Assembly: GCA_044508835.1 (NCBI GenBank) | Contig: JBIQHD010000003.1 | Span: 62,001-126,000, forward strand | Direction: 5' to 3' | Length of the DNA: 64,000 nt | Source: JAKFDI01 sp044508835 | Lineage (GTDB): Bacteria > Pseudomonadota > Gammaproteobacteria > Burkholderiales > Burkholderiaceae_C | Shown here: one piece after another, positions 18,817-27,447 of the stretch | Layout: each line of letters begins with the position of its first letter | Numbering within the stretch: the first letter of the stretch is position 1 | The notes under the pieces: generated by a model | Seen by the model: only the letters and a program-made list of their open reading frames with translations | Told to the model about the DNA's origin: nothing | The model's database searches: none | Program-made: the position numbers and the translations under genes

Positions 18817-20165
18817 GCCGCGTCGTCGCTCCCATTCTCAGCCAAGCCGATCTCTTGCGCCGCCAGATCGACGACCTGGTCCGGCAGTACGCCGAGATCG
18901 CGCTCGCGCCCAAGCCTTTCGTACCGGGCGAATCACCGGTGCCGGTATCGGGCAAGGTCATCGGTGCCAAGGAACTGCAGCTGATGGTGGAAGCCTCGCT
19001 CGACGGCTGGCTCACCACCGGCCGCTTCAACGCCATGTTCGAGCAGCGCTTGGCCAAGTTCCTGGGGGTCAAGCACGTGCTGACGGTCAACTCCGGCTCG
19101 TCGGCCAACCTTGTGGCGTTCTCAACGCTAACGAGTCCCAAGCTCGGCGATCGCGCCATCAAACCTGGCGACGAAGTCATTGGGGTGGCTGCAGGCTTTC
19201 CTACGACCGTCAACCCTGTCATCCAGTTCGGCGCCGTGCCGGTGTTCGTGGACGTGGACCTGGCCACTCACAACATCGATGCCGCCCTGATCGAAGCTGC
19301 CATCGGCCCTAAAACCAGGGCCATCATGCTGGCGCACAGCCTGGGCAACCCCTTCAATCTGGAAGTGGTGACGGCGCTCTGCAAAAAGCACAACCTGTGG
19401 CTGGTCGAAGACTGCTGCGACGCGCTCGGTGCCACGTACAACGGCCAACTCGTCGGCACTTTCGGCGATATCGCCACCCTGAGCTTCTACCCTGCCCACC
19501 ACATCACGATGGGTGAAGGCGGCGCGGTGTTCACGAACAACAGTGAACTCAAGCTCATCGCCGAATCCTTTCGCGACTGGGGACGCGACTGCTACTGCGC
19601 ACCCGGTAAGGACAATACCTGCAACAAGCGCTTCTGCTGGACCAAGAAGGAACTCGGCGGCGACCTTCCCGACGGCTACGATCACAAGTACACCTACAGC
19701 CACCTCGGCTACAACCTGAAGATCACCGACATGCAGGCCGCCTGCGCGTTGGCACAGATGGACCGGGTCGAGGAATTCATCACCAAGCGCCGCGCCAACT
19801 TCGCCTACCTGAAGAACCGCCTGGCCAACGTCGCCGAGTTCCTGCACCTGCCCGAAGCGACGCCGAAGTCCGAACCCTCTTGGTTCGGCTTTCCGCTGAT
19901 CGTCAAGGCAAGCAGCGGCACCAAGCGCACCGACCTGATCAACTTCCTGGAAGAGAACAAGATCGGCACGCGACTGCTCTTCGCCGGCAACCTGACCAAG
20001 CAGCCCTACATGGCCGGGCGCAACTTCCGCGTCAGCGGCGAGCTGACCAACACCGACGTCGTGATGAACCAGACCTTCTGGCTCGGCACCTTCCCTGCGA
20101 TGGGCCAGGAACAACTGGACTACATCGCGGACAAGCTGGAAGAGTTCTTCGGAGTGAATTTCTGA
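18813..20165 (+). CDS. rfbH: CDP-4-keto-6-deoxyglucose 3-dehydrase (E1)
   Basis: 450 aa PMP-dependent enzyme of the DegT fold (DdhC). The usual PLP-binding Lys is replaced: the segment reads SFYPAHHITMGEGG, with His229 in the Lys position. Cys202, Cys260, Cys262 and Cys270 fit the Cys-x57-Cys-x1-Cys-x7-Cys pattern reported for the [2Fe-2S] site of Yersinia E1. It removes the C-3 hydroxyl, with DdhD as reductant, to give CDP-3,6-dideoxy-4-ketohexose. The start is the ATG at 18813 (MSRVVAPILSQADLL). Confidence 0.96.
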   Translation: MSRVVAPILSQADLLRRQIDDLVRQYAEIALAPKPFVPGESPVPVSGKVIGAKELQLMVEASLDGWLTTGRFNAMFEQRLAKFLGVKHVLTVNSGSSANLVAFSTLTSPKLGDRAIKPGDEVIGVAAGFPTTVNPVIQFGAVPVFVDVDLATHNIDAALIEAAIGPKTRAIMLAHSLGNPFNLEVVTALCKKHNLWLVEDCCDALGATYNGQLVGTFGDIATLSFYPAHHITMGEGGAVFTNNSELKLIAESFRDWGRDCYCAPGKDNTCNKRFCWTKKELGGDLPDGYDHKYTYSHLGYNLKITDMQAACALAQMDRVEEFITKRRANFAYLKNRLANVAEFLHLPEATPKSEPSWFGFPLIVKASSGTKRTDLINFLEENKIGTRLLFAGNLTKQPYMAGRNFRVSGELTNTDVVMNQTFWLGTFPAMGQEQLDYIADKLEEFFGVNF

Positions 20166-21019
20166 TGACCACCCTCGCGACCTCTTGCACGGAAGCCGGC
20201 GCCGACCAGCGGTTCGCGCCGGCCCGCATGCGCCGTACCGTGCTCGAGATGGCCTATGCCGGCTCGACAGTGCACATCGCCTGCGCGTTCTCGATCATCG
20301 AGCTGATGACAGTCCTGTACCGCAATCACCTGCGTTATCCGGGCAACGACCCGCGCGCGGAGAAACGCGACTACCTGGTTCTCAGCAAGGGTCACGGCGT
20401 GATGGCGCAGTACGCATGCATGCGCGAGCTAGGCTGGCTCGATGACTCGCACATTCAGGGCTACTTCAAGGATGGCAGCGAGCTCAAGGGCCTGTCCGAC
20501 TCGCGCGTGCCGGGACTCGAGGTTACGTCGGGATCGCTCGGGCACGGATTCTCCGTCGGCGTCGGCATCGCGATGGGCCTGCAGCGCAAGGGCACCGACC
20601 AGAAGGTGTATGCAATCGTGGGCGACGGCGAGCTCAACGAAGGCCCTATCTGGGAGGGCGCGCTGGTCGCGGCGCATCACCGAATGGACAACCTGATGCT
20701 GATCGTTGACAAGAACGGCTTCCAAGCGATGGGCACAACTGACGACGTGCTCGCGCTGGGCGACCTATTAGCCAAGTTCTCAAGCTTCGGCTTTGAAACT
20801 CTAGAGGTCGACGGCCACGACGAGGCAGCGATCGACGCCACCATTCGACAGTTGTGGGCGGCCGGCCCCGGCAAACCCAAGGCGCTGATTGCGCGCACGG
20901 TCAAGGGTAAGGGAGTGCCCTTCATGGAGTCCGACAACCGCTGGCACTACACACGGCTGAACCCAGACACTTTCGGCGAGGCACTCGAGGCACTCGGCCT
21001 TCCAGGAGCCTCGAAATGA
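20165..21019 (+). CDS. Transketolase, N-terminal (thiamine-binding) subunit
   Basis: 284 aa. Corresponds to the first third of transketolase. The ThDP/Mg motif is GDGELNEGPIWEGA at 153-166 with Asn184 in VDKNGF, and LSKGHG and TSGSLGHG are the usual substrate-side loops. It overlaps rfbH by one base (TGATG) and the C-terminal half-gene by four. A housekeeping enzyme would be one chain of about 660 aa. This split, 589-residue pair is embedded in a CDP-sugar operon, so I infer a two-carbon transfer to the 4-ketosugar. Confidence 0.9.
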   Translation: MTTLATSCTEAGADQRFAPARMRRTVLEMAYAGSTVHIACAFSIIELMTVLYRNHLRYPGNDPRAEKRDYLVLSKGHGVMAQYACMRELGWLDDSHIQGYFKDGSELKGLSDSRVPGLEVTSGSLGHGFSVGVGIAMGLQRKGTDQKVYAIVGDGELNEGPIWEGALVAAHHRMDNLMLIVDKNGFQAMGTTDDVLALGDLLAKFSSFGFETLEVDGHDEAAIDATIRQLWAAGPGKPKALIARTVKGKGVPFMESDNRWHYTRLNPDTFGEALEALGLPGASK

Positions 21020-21933
21020 GAGAGGCCTTCTCCAATGCACTGGTGCGTCTGGCGCTGGCGGATTCGAGGGTGGTGCTATTGACGGGCGACCACGGCTATG
21101 CGCTGTTCGATGAGTTCCGCAAGCGCTGCCCGCAGCAATACATCAATGCCGGCATCGCAGAGCAGAACATGGTCGGCATGGCTGCGGGTCTCGCGCGTGT
21201 CGGCTTCCGGCCGTTCGTCTACGGTCTCGCCGCGTTCATTCCGATCCGTACAGTCGAGCAAATCAAGCTCGACGTCGCCCATGACGGCCTGCCGGTCGTC
21301 TTGTTGGGTGACGGTGCCGGCTTCGTCTACAGCCATCTGGGCACGAGCCATCAGTCGACCGAAGACATCGCCTGCACGCGCGCGATTCCAAGCCTGGAAG
21401 TGCTGTCACCGGCCGACCGCTTTGAAATGACAGCCAGCATGGACTACGCCTATGCGGCCAACGGTCCAGTGTATCTGCGCATGGGCAAGTCGGACCGCGG
21501 CGACGTGCACATGAGCGACGTTTCGATCACTCCGGGCAAGCTCATGAAAGTCAAGCCTGGCAATCCTGGTGGAGAAACATTGATCGCGACCGGATCCATG
21601 GTACGTACCGCCATTGAGATTGCCCAGGGCTTGCTTCCAGACGCCAGCGTCTGGAGTGCACCGCTGATCAAACCAATAGACGAGGAGCACTTAACGGCAA
21701 TCTGCAGTCGGAGCCGTGCGGTCATCACGATGGAGGAACACTCGACGTTCGGCGGACTCGGGTCGCTCATCGCCGAGATCCTGTCCGAGCGTAGTCTTGT
21801 TCGCCTGCTGCGCATCGGTGTTCGCGACCGATTCTCCGAGCGTTGCGGAGCCTACGACTACCTGCTGAAGGAGCACGGTCTGGACAGCCACAGTGTGGGA
21901 GCGAAAATTCGTGATTTCTTGCCCACCCTCTGA
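21016..21933 (+). CDS. Transketolase, C-terminal subunit (Pyr plus C domains)
   Basis: 305 aa. The Pyr domain holds the catalytic Glu49 in YINAGIAEQNMVGMAAGLA, which activates ThDP. A transketolase C-terminal domain follows with IATGSMV and TMEEHSTFGGLGS. It supplies the second half of the active site for the preceding gene, and the two are co-translated. Near-identical architecture also occurs in 1-deoxyxylulose-5-phosphate synthase-like proteins, but the HGYALFDEF and DGLPVVLLGDGAGF segments are transketolase-like. The donor is probably a ketose phosphate; the acceptor is inferred from context. Confidence 0.88.
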   Translation: MREAFSNALVRLALADSRVVLLTGDHGYALFDEFRKRCPQQYINAGIAEQNMVGMAAGLARVGFRPFVYGLAAFIPIRTVEQIKLDVAHDGLPVVLLGDGAGFVYSHLGTSHQSTEDIACTRAIPSLEVLSPADRFEMTASMDYAYAANGPVYLRMGKSDRGDVHMSDVSITPGKLMKVKPGNPGGETLIATGSMVRTAIEIAQGLLPDASVWSAPLIKPIDEEHLTAICSRSRAVITMEEHSTFGGLGSLIAEILSERSLVRLLRIGVRDRFSERCGAYDYLLKEHGLDSHSVGAKIRDFLPTL

Positions 21934-22969
21934 GCCGTGGCCACTGGATGGCCTGCGTGTCTTCATGACGGGCGGTACTGGCTTCGTTGGCCGCACGATT
22001 CTCGACTATCTGCTTCGCGTGGCTGAGTTGCACGGCAGCGCGAATCTAAGTGTCTGCGTACTGTCGCGCTCCCCAGCGCGCTTCCTTCACGACTGGCCCC
22101 GGTATGCGGGAATCGGCTGGCTGGAATTCGTTGAAGGAGATCTTCAGTCGTTGCGGGGTATGGATAGCCGGGGTTTTGACTTCATCATCCATGCCGCGGC
22201 GGACACGCATGGCGTGACCAGTGGCGTTAAGTGGGCCGAACAGATCATCGGCGGAACCCAAGCTGCGCTGGACTTCGCGATCCTCAATGGAGCGCGTAGA
22301 TTCCTGCTTCTCAGCTCCGGAGCCATCTATGGTCCGCAGCCGCCCAACATGGCGTTCATGCCCGAAACCTTCGGGGGCGCTCCATCGTCGACGACATACA
22401 CCAGCGTTTATGGCCAAGCCAAGCGGATGGCCGAGCAACTTTGCATCATCTATTGGAAGGAACACGGGCTGGAATCGGTAGTCGCCCGTTGTTTCGCGTT
22501 GATCGGAGAGCACGTTCCGCTATCGGGGCCCTATGCGATCGGAAACTTCATCCGCGACGCGCTTAACGGACAGCCGCTACGACTGACCGGAGACGGCTCG
22601 GCAGTTCGATCGTACCTTTACGGCTCCGACGCTGCCCATTGGCTCATAGCCCTGTTGCTCCGTGGCTCTCCTGGGGAAGCCTACAACGTAGGCTCCGATG
22701 TGGCAGTCAGCATCCGCGATCTGGCGGAACTGACAGCGGCTACGTTGTCGCCTAACCTAACCGTATTGTGTGACCCGGTGGCTACTCCGGATCATACTCG
22801 GTCCCGATATGTGCCCGATATCAGTAAAGCTATGAGACTTGGTCTCACGGTGTCGACCCCGCTGCCACAAGCGATCGAGCAATCTGCCCGATTGATCGAC
22901 ACGCACGGCAAGGCTTGGACATTCGGCCATGACAAGTCCGCAAACGTCACTGGGCGCAATGCATTGTGA
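21911..22969 (+). CDS. NAD-dependent epimerase/dehydratase family sugar reductase
   Basis: 352 aa extended SDR. FMTGGTGFVGRTILDYL binds the cofactor, LLLSSGAIYG and the YGQAKRMAEQL motif carry Ser and Tyr-x3-Lys, and YNVGSD is near the end. The GTG at 21911 with GGGAGCG upstream is preferred over GTG 21893; both overlap the transketolase gene. The likely job is reduction or epimerisation of the sugar made by the enzymes before it, the place YerF holds in yersiniose synthesis. The exact substrate is not shown by the sequence. Confidence 0.82.
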   Translation: MISCPPSEPWPLDGLRVFMTGGTGFVGRTILDYLLRVAELHGSANLSVCVLSRSPARFLHDWPRYAGIGWLEFVEGDLQSLRGMDSRGFDFIIHAAADTHGVTSGVKWAEQIIGGTQAALDFAILNGARRFLLLSSGAIYGPQPPNMAFMPETFGGAPSSTTYTSVYGQAKRMAEQLCIIYWKEHGLESVVARCFALIGEHVPLSGPYAIGNFIRDALNGQPLRLTGDGSAVRSYLYGSDAAHWLIALLLRGSPGEAYNVGSDVAVSIRDLAELTAATLSPNLTVLCDPVATPDHTRSRYVPDISKAMRLGLTVSTPLPQAIEQSARLIDTHGKAWTFGHDKSANVTGRNAL

Positions 22970-22976
22970 AAATCCC

Positions 22977-24359
22977 ATGAGGACCCGGCTGAAGCGTCTG
23001 CTGAATCTTGACTTTCATGTGGCGATGACGCTCCTGTTCCGCAGCTGGTCGATCGTGGCCGGCGGGGTGATGGTCATCCTCATTCCCATGGTGTTCAGTG
23101 GAGTGCAGCAGGGCTACTACTTTACGTTTTCAAGTCTTCTCGCCCTACAGATCTTCTTTGAACTTGGAATCAACCAGATAATTGTGCAACTGGTGAGTCA
23201 CGAGATGGCCCACCTTCGGCGCAGCAGTGATGGAATACTTGAAGGCGACCGAGTTCACATCACACGTTTGGCGTCCTTGGTTCGAATGCTGCATAGGTGG
23301 TATTCACTTGCCGCCATGCTCTTCGCCGTTGCTGTCGGCCTGGCCGGCTCGATCTTCTTTCTACATCGAGGAGAACTGGACGTGCGAGCATGGTTCGCGG
23401 TCTGGCTTGCACTCGTGGCGTTCACGGCGATCAATCTCTATTTCAGTCCCACGCTTGCGACATTGGAAGGTTCCGGCGAAATCGGCGAGGTCTCGCGACT
23501 GCGCCTGATGCAGTCGATAGTCGGCTACATCCTGTTGTGGATTGCCTTGCTCCTAGGGGCAAAGCTATCGGCGATACTTTTGCTTCCAGCGACCTCGGCC
23601 TGCCTCACGGCATGGTGGGTTCGCAAGAAGGCGCCACTGGTTTATTGGCTGAAACATCACGCGCCAGTCGACGTCTTGCACCGCGTGAATTGGCGGACCG
23701 AAGTGCTGCCATTTCAATGGCGCATAGCGATCAGCTGGGCCAGCGGATATTTCATCTTCCAACTTTTCACACCGCTGATCTTTGCCCATCAGGGAGCAGT
23801 GGAGGCGGGCCGTCTCGGTCTGGCCATGTCGATATTCAGTGCCGTGCTGACCGTCGGCATGAGCTGGGTCAACGCCAAGGCCCCAAATCTCACCGCACAC
23901 ATCGCTCGCGAAGAACATCGTTCCCTCAACGATCTCTTTGTCGCAGTGTCGAAGCGCTCGATCGGTTTCGTCGGCGTGGCGTCATTGCTTGTTCTACTGA
24001 CGGTCTGGATACTGCAGCACGCTGGAGTCAGCTTTACTCACCGACTCGCTACCTTGCCGGCACTGGCCTGCTTGGCGGCTGTCACGGTCACCAACAGCTT
24101 CGTATTTGCCGCAGCCGCCTACATGCGCGCACACCGAGAAGAGCCCATGCTTCAGGTCTCGGTAACGGCAGGCCTCCTGACCCTCACGTCGGCCTACTTC
24201 GCCTCGAAGCAGAGCGTGGTGGCTACAGTCGCCATCTACTCACTGATCACTGCGGGCATAGTTCTGCCTTGGACAGCATGGCTCTTCATGAGCTACTACC
24301 GTCAGCATGCGCGCCCCATGCCTGATATCGGCGACGGTGGATCCAAAAGAACGCCATGA
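22977..24359 (+). CDS. Polysaccharide flippase, Wzx-like
   Basis: 460 aa, about 12 hydrophobic helices spread over the whole length. No other domain is present. Multi-helix layout, size and place in a glycosyltransferase cluster indicate a MATE/MVF-type exporter that flips undecaprenyl-linked repeat units to the periplasm. The start at ATG 22977 (MRTRLKRLLNLDF) is chosen to clear the previous stop; ATG 22929 is also in frame. It overlaps the following transferase by four bases. Sequence is less GC-rich than the flanking core genes. Confidence 0.78.
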   Translation: MRTRLKRLLNLDFHVAMTLLFRSWSIVAGGVMVILIPMVFSGVQQGYYFTFSSLLALQIFFELGINQIIVQLVSHEMAHLRRSSDGILEGDRVHITRLASLVRMLHRWYSLAAMLFAVAVGLAGSIFFLHRGELDVRAWFAVWLALVAFTAINLYFSPTLATLEGSGEIGEVSRLRLMQSIVGYILLWIALLLGAKLSAILLLPATSACLTAWWVRKKAPLVYWLKHHAPVDVLHRVNWRTEVLPFQWRIAISWASGYFIFQLFTPLIFAHQGAVEAGRLGLAMSIFSAVLTVGMSWVNAKAPNLTAHIAREEHRSLNDLFVAVSKRSIGFVGVASLLVLLTVWILQHAGVSFTHRLATLPALACLAAVTVTNSFVFAAAAYMRAHREEPMLQVSVTAGLLTLTSAYFASKQSVVATVAIYSLITAGIVLPWTAWLFMSYYRQHARPMPDIGDGGSKRTP

Positions 24360-25336
24360 AACTGTCAATTTGCATCCCGACCTACAACCGCCGAGAAGAG
24401 CTTCGTCGCCTCCTTGCCTCTATCGAAATCGCGATAGAGAAGGTTCCGGCAGCAGACGAAGTCGAGGTCATTGTTTCTGACAACGCATCTACCGATGGCA
24501 CCGAGCAGCTTGTCTACGGTGCGCAAAAAAGACTTCCTTATCTCCAATACTTTCGTAATGAAACGAATCTAGGCTTTGCCGCAAACCTCAATCGGGCCGT
24601 CGCGATGGCAGGTGGAGCTTATTGCTGGTTGATGGGAAGCGACGATGCCATCTTGCCTGATGCACTGGGTCGTCTTTGGCCTCATCTCGACGAGGGGGCG
24701 TCAGTCATCGTCGGCAACCCGGTAACTCGCTCGATCGAGCGAAAATTCTTTCTCTTTCATGATGAAAGAGAGCAGAAGCTTTCGACAGAAACTGACTATG
24801 TGCTGTATGTCAGGCAATGCCGCGAGATCTCGGCCGTATTCGCCTACATGAGCACCTTGCTGGTCCGGCGCGGCTTTTGGAACCAAGTTCAATGCCCGAA
24901 GTACGAGAATGAGCACCCGTACGTTCACATGCTCCGCATTGTTCGTGGCCTATCGACGCAGGGCGGTGCGATTCGCTGCTTGAACGCTCCAGTAGTCATC
25001 ACCGGCCATGCTGGAAACGAATGGAACGCGACCGTGCTGCCACACTTCGAGTTGGACTTGTCGACTATCCACTACATCGTGAATACGATGTTCGGGTCTT
25101 CACCCTCACTCCTAAACGCCTATGGCTCGGTGTTCCGCCGGCAGTATTCCGGAATCGAACTGCTGAAATCCAGAGTGGAGAGCACTGCAGAGCGCTGGAA
25201 CGCGATGACGCCACTCCTACGCAGCTTCGGGTATCCGCGCATACTGCTAGAAAAGTCGGCACTGGACCATTGGCTGCTAATTATATATTTGCGAATCAAA
25301 GGCCTGCGAGCGGCACGCATGCGCGCCCTGACTTGA
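24356..25336 (+). CDS. Family 2 glycosyltransferase, abequosyltransferase-like
   Basis: 326 aa GT-A enzyme. The N-terminus is MKLSICIPTYNRREELRRLL, then SDNASTDGT and the metal-binding GSDDAILPDAL at about 93. The CIPTYNR start and layout resemble the RfbV/WbaV abequosyltransferases that transfer CDP-3,6-dideoxyhexoses in Salmonella. It is therefore my best candidate for attaching the CDP-linked sugar made upstream. This is an inference; no donor specificity can be read directly. Confidence 0.78.
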   Translation: MKLSICIPTYNRREELRRLLASIEIAIEKVPAADEVEVIVSDNASTDGTEQLVYGAQKRLPYLQYFRNETNLGFAANLNRAVAMAGGAYCWLMGSDDAILPDALGRLWPHLDEGASVIVGNPVTRSIERKFFLFHDEREQKLSTETDYVLYVRQCREISAVFAYMSTLLVRRGFWNQVQCPKYENEHPYVHMLRIVRGLSTQGGAIRCLNAPVVITGHAGNEWNATVLPHFELDLSTIHYIVNTMFGSSPSLLNAYGSVFRRQYSGIELLKSRVESTAERWNAMTPLLRSFGYPRILLEKSALDHWLLIIYLRIKGLRAARMRALT

Positions 25337-25352
25337 GTCGAGCGAGCTGTTC

Positions 25353-26507
25353 GTGAAGACTCGTTACAGCTACCCGAGAAAAACACGCACATCGATTCGA
25401 TGGGCGCTGTATGCAATCGTCCCGTTCAGTGGCTTCTATACTGTCAAACTGGGCCTATCTCCAATCTATTTAACCTTTTCTTTTGCGATCCTGGCCTTGC
25501 TGGTGGGATCCTTTCATCCAATCAAGCTTTGGAAGAATCCTTCCGCGGTTATTTGCAGCCTTCTCTTACTGACCTACATCGTCGTGCTGCTCGCAGTGGG
25601 CTGGGATTTTGAATCGGAATTTCCCTCAGCGTGGTTTAATCTCGCATTCTCACTGCTTTACTTCATCGCTACGACCATTATTCTTGAGAACTCTTCTAGA
25701 GACCGAGTGATCAAGGCCTCCAAATTGGCTGTCGGATTTTCGATCGCACTTTTGACTCTCGAGCTGGCATACCGGATCACTCATCCCGCAGAGCCTCAGG
25801 AGCTGTGGATCGATAATCGCGAAGATATTTTCTGGTATGTCTATAAGACATCCTCGTTCATGTATCCCGACTCAAACTCAGTAGGCTTGTTCGTATCTTG
25901 CCTGCTTGGATTTATCGTCGGACTACCCACCCAAGATCGCCATCATTTCAAAAAGTACCTCCCCCCTCTAATTTTCTTGCTTCTGGGATCACTGTCGCGA
26001 GCAGCGATCTTCGCGATCTGCATTGTATTTCTCTATCAGTATGCAAGCGGCTCGCGTACCCGGATGATCTCGTTCATCTGCTTGGCCGCCATAGGTACCA
26101 TAGGCATAATGACATGGTTCGCTGCAGACGAAAGCTTCCTAAGCAAATTTTGGATCGCCGGACTCGTAGCAATCTATCTGACCAGCACAGATCTTTCAGG
26201 CCTATTAATCGGCGTCGGGCCCGGCAATGCCGAAGGCGCATTAGGCGTGGGAGCCCACCTACTTCCCTTCACTCTGCTTGTCGAAATCGGCATCCTAGGC
26301 AGCGTGCTGACCATCGCAATATGGTTTTGGGTATGGAGGAAAGCCGGCCCACGCGGAACACCTCTTCTCCTTGCTTTTATTCTGAACGGCCTATCCTTCA
26401 CCACTTTCGCCATACCGTGGCTCTTCTCGATGGCCGCAATTCTCATCTATCTATCAAGGGTTGTGCCAGGTGCTCGTTTCGGTCCTCATCCCAGTCTACA
26501 ACGTTGA
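25353..26507 (+). CDS. O-antigen polymerase, Wzy-like
   Basis: 384 aa with roughly ten to eleven membrane helices and a long periplasmic loop at about 150-175 (ELWIDNREDIFWYVYKTSSF). An O-antigen-ligase-type segment GVGPGNAEGALGVGAHLLPF follows near residue 290. It could polymerise repeat units (Wzy) or be a WaaL-type ligase; with a flippase gene beside it, Wzy is more likely. The start is GTG at 25353, 16 bases after the previous stop. This is one of the most AT-rich genes of the window. Confidence 0.72.
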   Translation: MKTRYSYPRKTRTSIRWALYAIVPFSGFYTVKLGLSPIYLTFSFAILALLVGSFHPIKLWKNPSAVICSLLLLTYIVVLLAVGWDFESEFPSAWFNLAFSLLYFIATTIILENSSRDRVIKASKLAVGFSIALLTLELAYRITHPAEPQELWIDNREDIFWYVYKTSSFMYPDSNSVGLFVSCLLGFIVGLPTQDRHHFKKYLPPLIFLLLGSLSRAAIFAICIVFLYQYASGSRTRMISFICLAAIGTIGIMTWFAADESFLSKFWIAGLVAIYLTSTDLSGLLIGVGPGNAEGALGVGAHLLPFTLLVEIGILGSVLTIAIWFWVWRKAGPRGTPLLLAFILNGLSFTTFAIPWLFSMAAILIYLSRVVPGARFGPHPSLQR

Positions 26508-27447
26508 AACATATGTCGAGGCGGCGATTCATAGCATTCTGTCGCAGACATACAATAGCCTTGAGATCATCATCGTCGATGATTGCTCGACTGATGGCAC
26601 ATATGCGATTTGCCAGAGGCTTGCTGCCGACGACCGGCGCATTCGTCTCTTCCGCAACGACTCCAACCGCAAAATATCCTTCACCCTCAATCGAGCCTAC
26701 ACGGAATCGGTCGGCGAGCTTATCGCCCGCATGGACGGCGACGACATCTCCGAGCCTGATCGCATAGAAAGGCAAGTAAGGTATTTACATTCACACCCTG
26801 AAATCGATCTAGTCGGCGTCAGCCTGATTGGCATCGATTCCAGCGGCAACGAATTAAACCGCTTCGCCCATCTTTCGGACGAGAATCTACTCCTCAAGTC
26901 CAGCAAATACGTTACCCCGGTTAGTCACGTCTGGGTTGCAAAGCGGTCGGTGTACGAGCAGCTTCGCGGCTATCGGGATATTCCGGGCTGCGAAGACTAT
27001 GACTTTCTGCTGCGGATGCTGAGTCTAGGGCTGCGATTCATCAACGTTCCCAACTACTTTGGATATCGTGTTCGTATCCAAAGATGCGGCAATACTCAAG
27101 CATCGATCGGTCTTCGACAGCGAAAGATGTTCCGGTATGTATATACGTTATACCGAGAGCGATGTGCTCGCAACGTCGATTCATTCTCTTCGGAATCCAT
27201 GGCGAGGTATTTACGATCCCCCCCTCTTTGGAGCCATCTGTACGGAATTTCGAACAGATTACTTGACCAAGCCATTGTGGCGAGATCACAGAGGCGCCCT
27301 CTAAGATCTGCGGCATTGCTCGTCGGTGCCATGATCTCTCCACACCAAATTCAGTATCTGTATCAGCGGCTTCGGTACCGCCTGATACAGCGACAACAAT
27401 CAAGTTTCCCGCTCGGTCCGGTCGATGATGGGCGCGGCACGAGATGA
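26470..27447 (+). CDS. Family 2 glycosyltransferase
   Basis: 325 aa GT-A. The start VLVSVLIPVYNVETYVEAAI is followed by VDDCSTDGT and the DxD-type RMDGDDISEPDRIERQ. The downstream part has PGCEDYDFLLRML, typical of EpsE/WcaA-like transferases. GTG at 26470 follows AAGGG by nine bases; an in-frame TTG at 26461 is an alternative. The gene overlaps the end of the polymerase by 38 bases. Donor and acceptor unknown. Confidence 0.82.
   Translation: MLVSVLIPVYNVETYVEAAIHSILSQTYNSLEIIIVDDCSTDGTYAICQRLAADDRRIRLFRNDSNRKISFTLNRAYTESVGELIARMDGDDISEPDRIERQVRYLHSHPEIDLVGVSLIGIDSSGNELNRFAHLSDENLLLKSSKYVTPVSHVWVAKRSVYEQLRGYRDIPGCEDYDFLLRMLSLGLRFINVPNYFGYRVRIQRCGNTQASIGLRQRKMFRYVYTLYRERCARNVDSFSSESMARYLRSPPLWSHLYGISNRLLDQAIVARSQRRPLRSAALLVGAMISPHQIQYLYQRLRYRLIQRQQSSFPLGPVDDGRGTR

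Noticed and set aside
20165..21933. Housekeeping transketolase of the pentose-phosphate pathway
   Set aside because: Split in two genes, shorter than the usual single chain, and embedded by overlaps in a CDP-sugar operon. A separate tkt gene is expected elsewhere.
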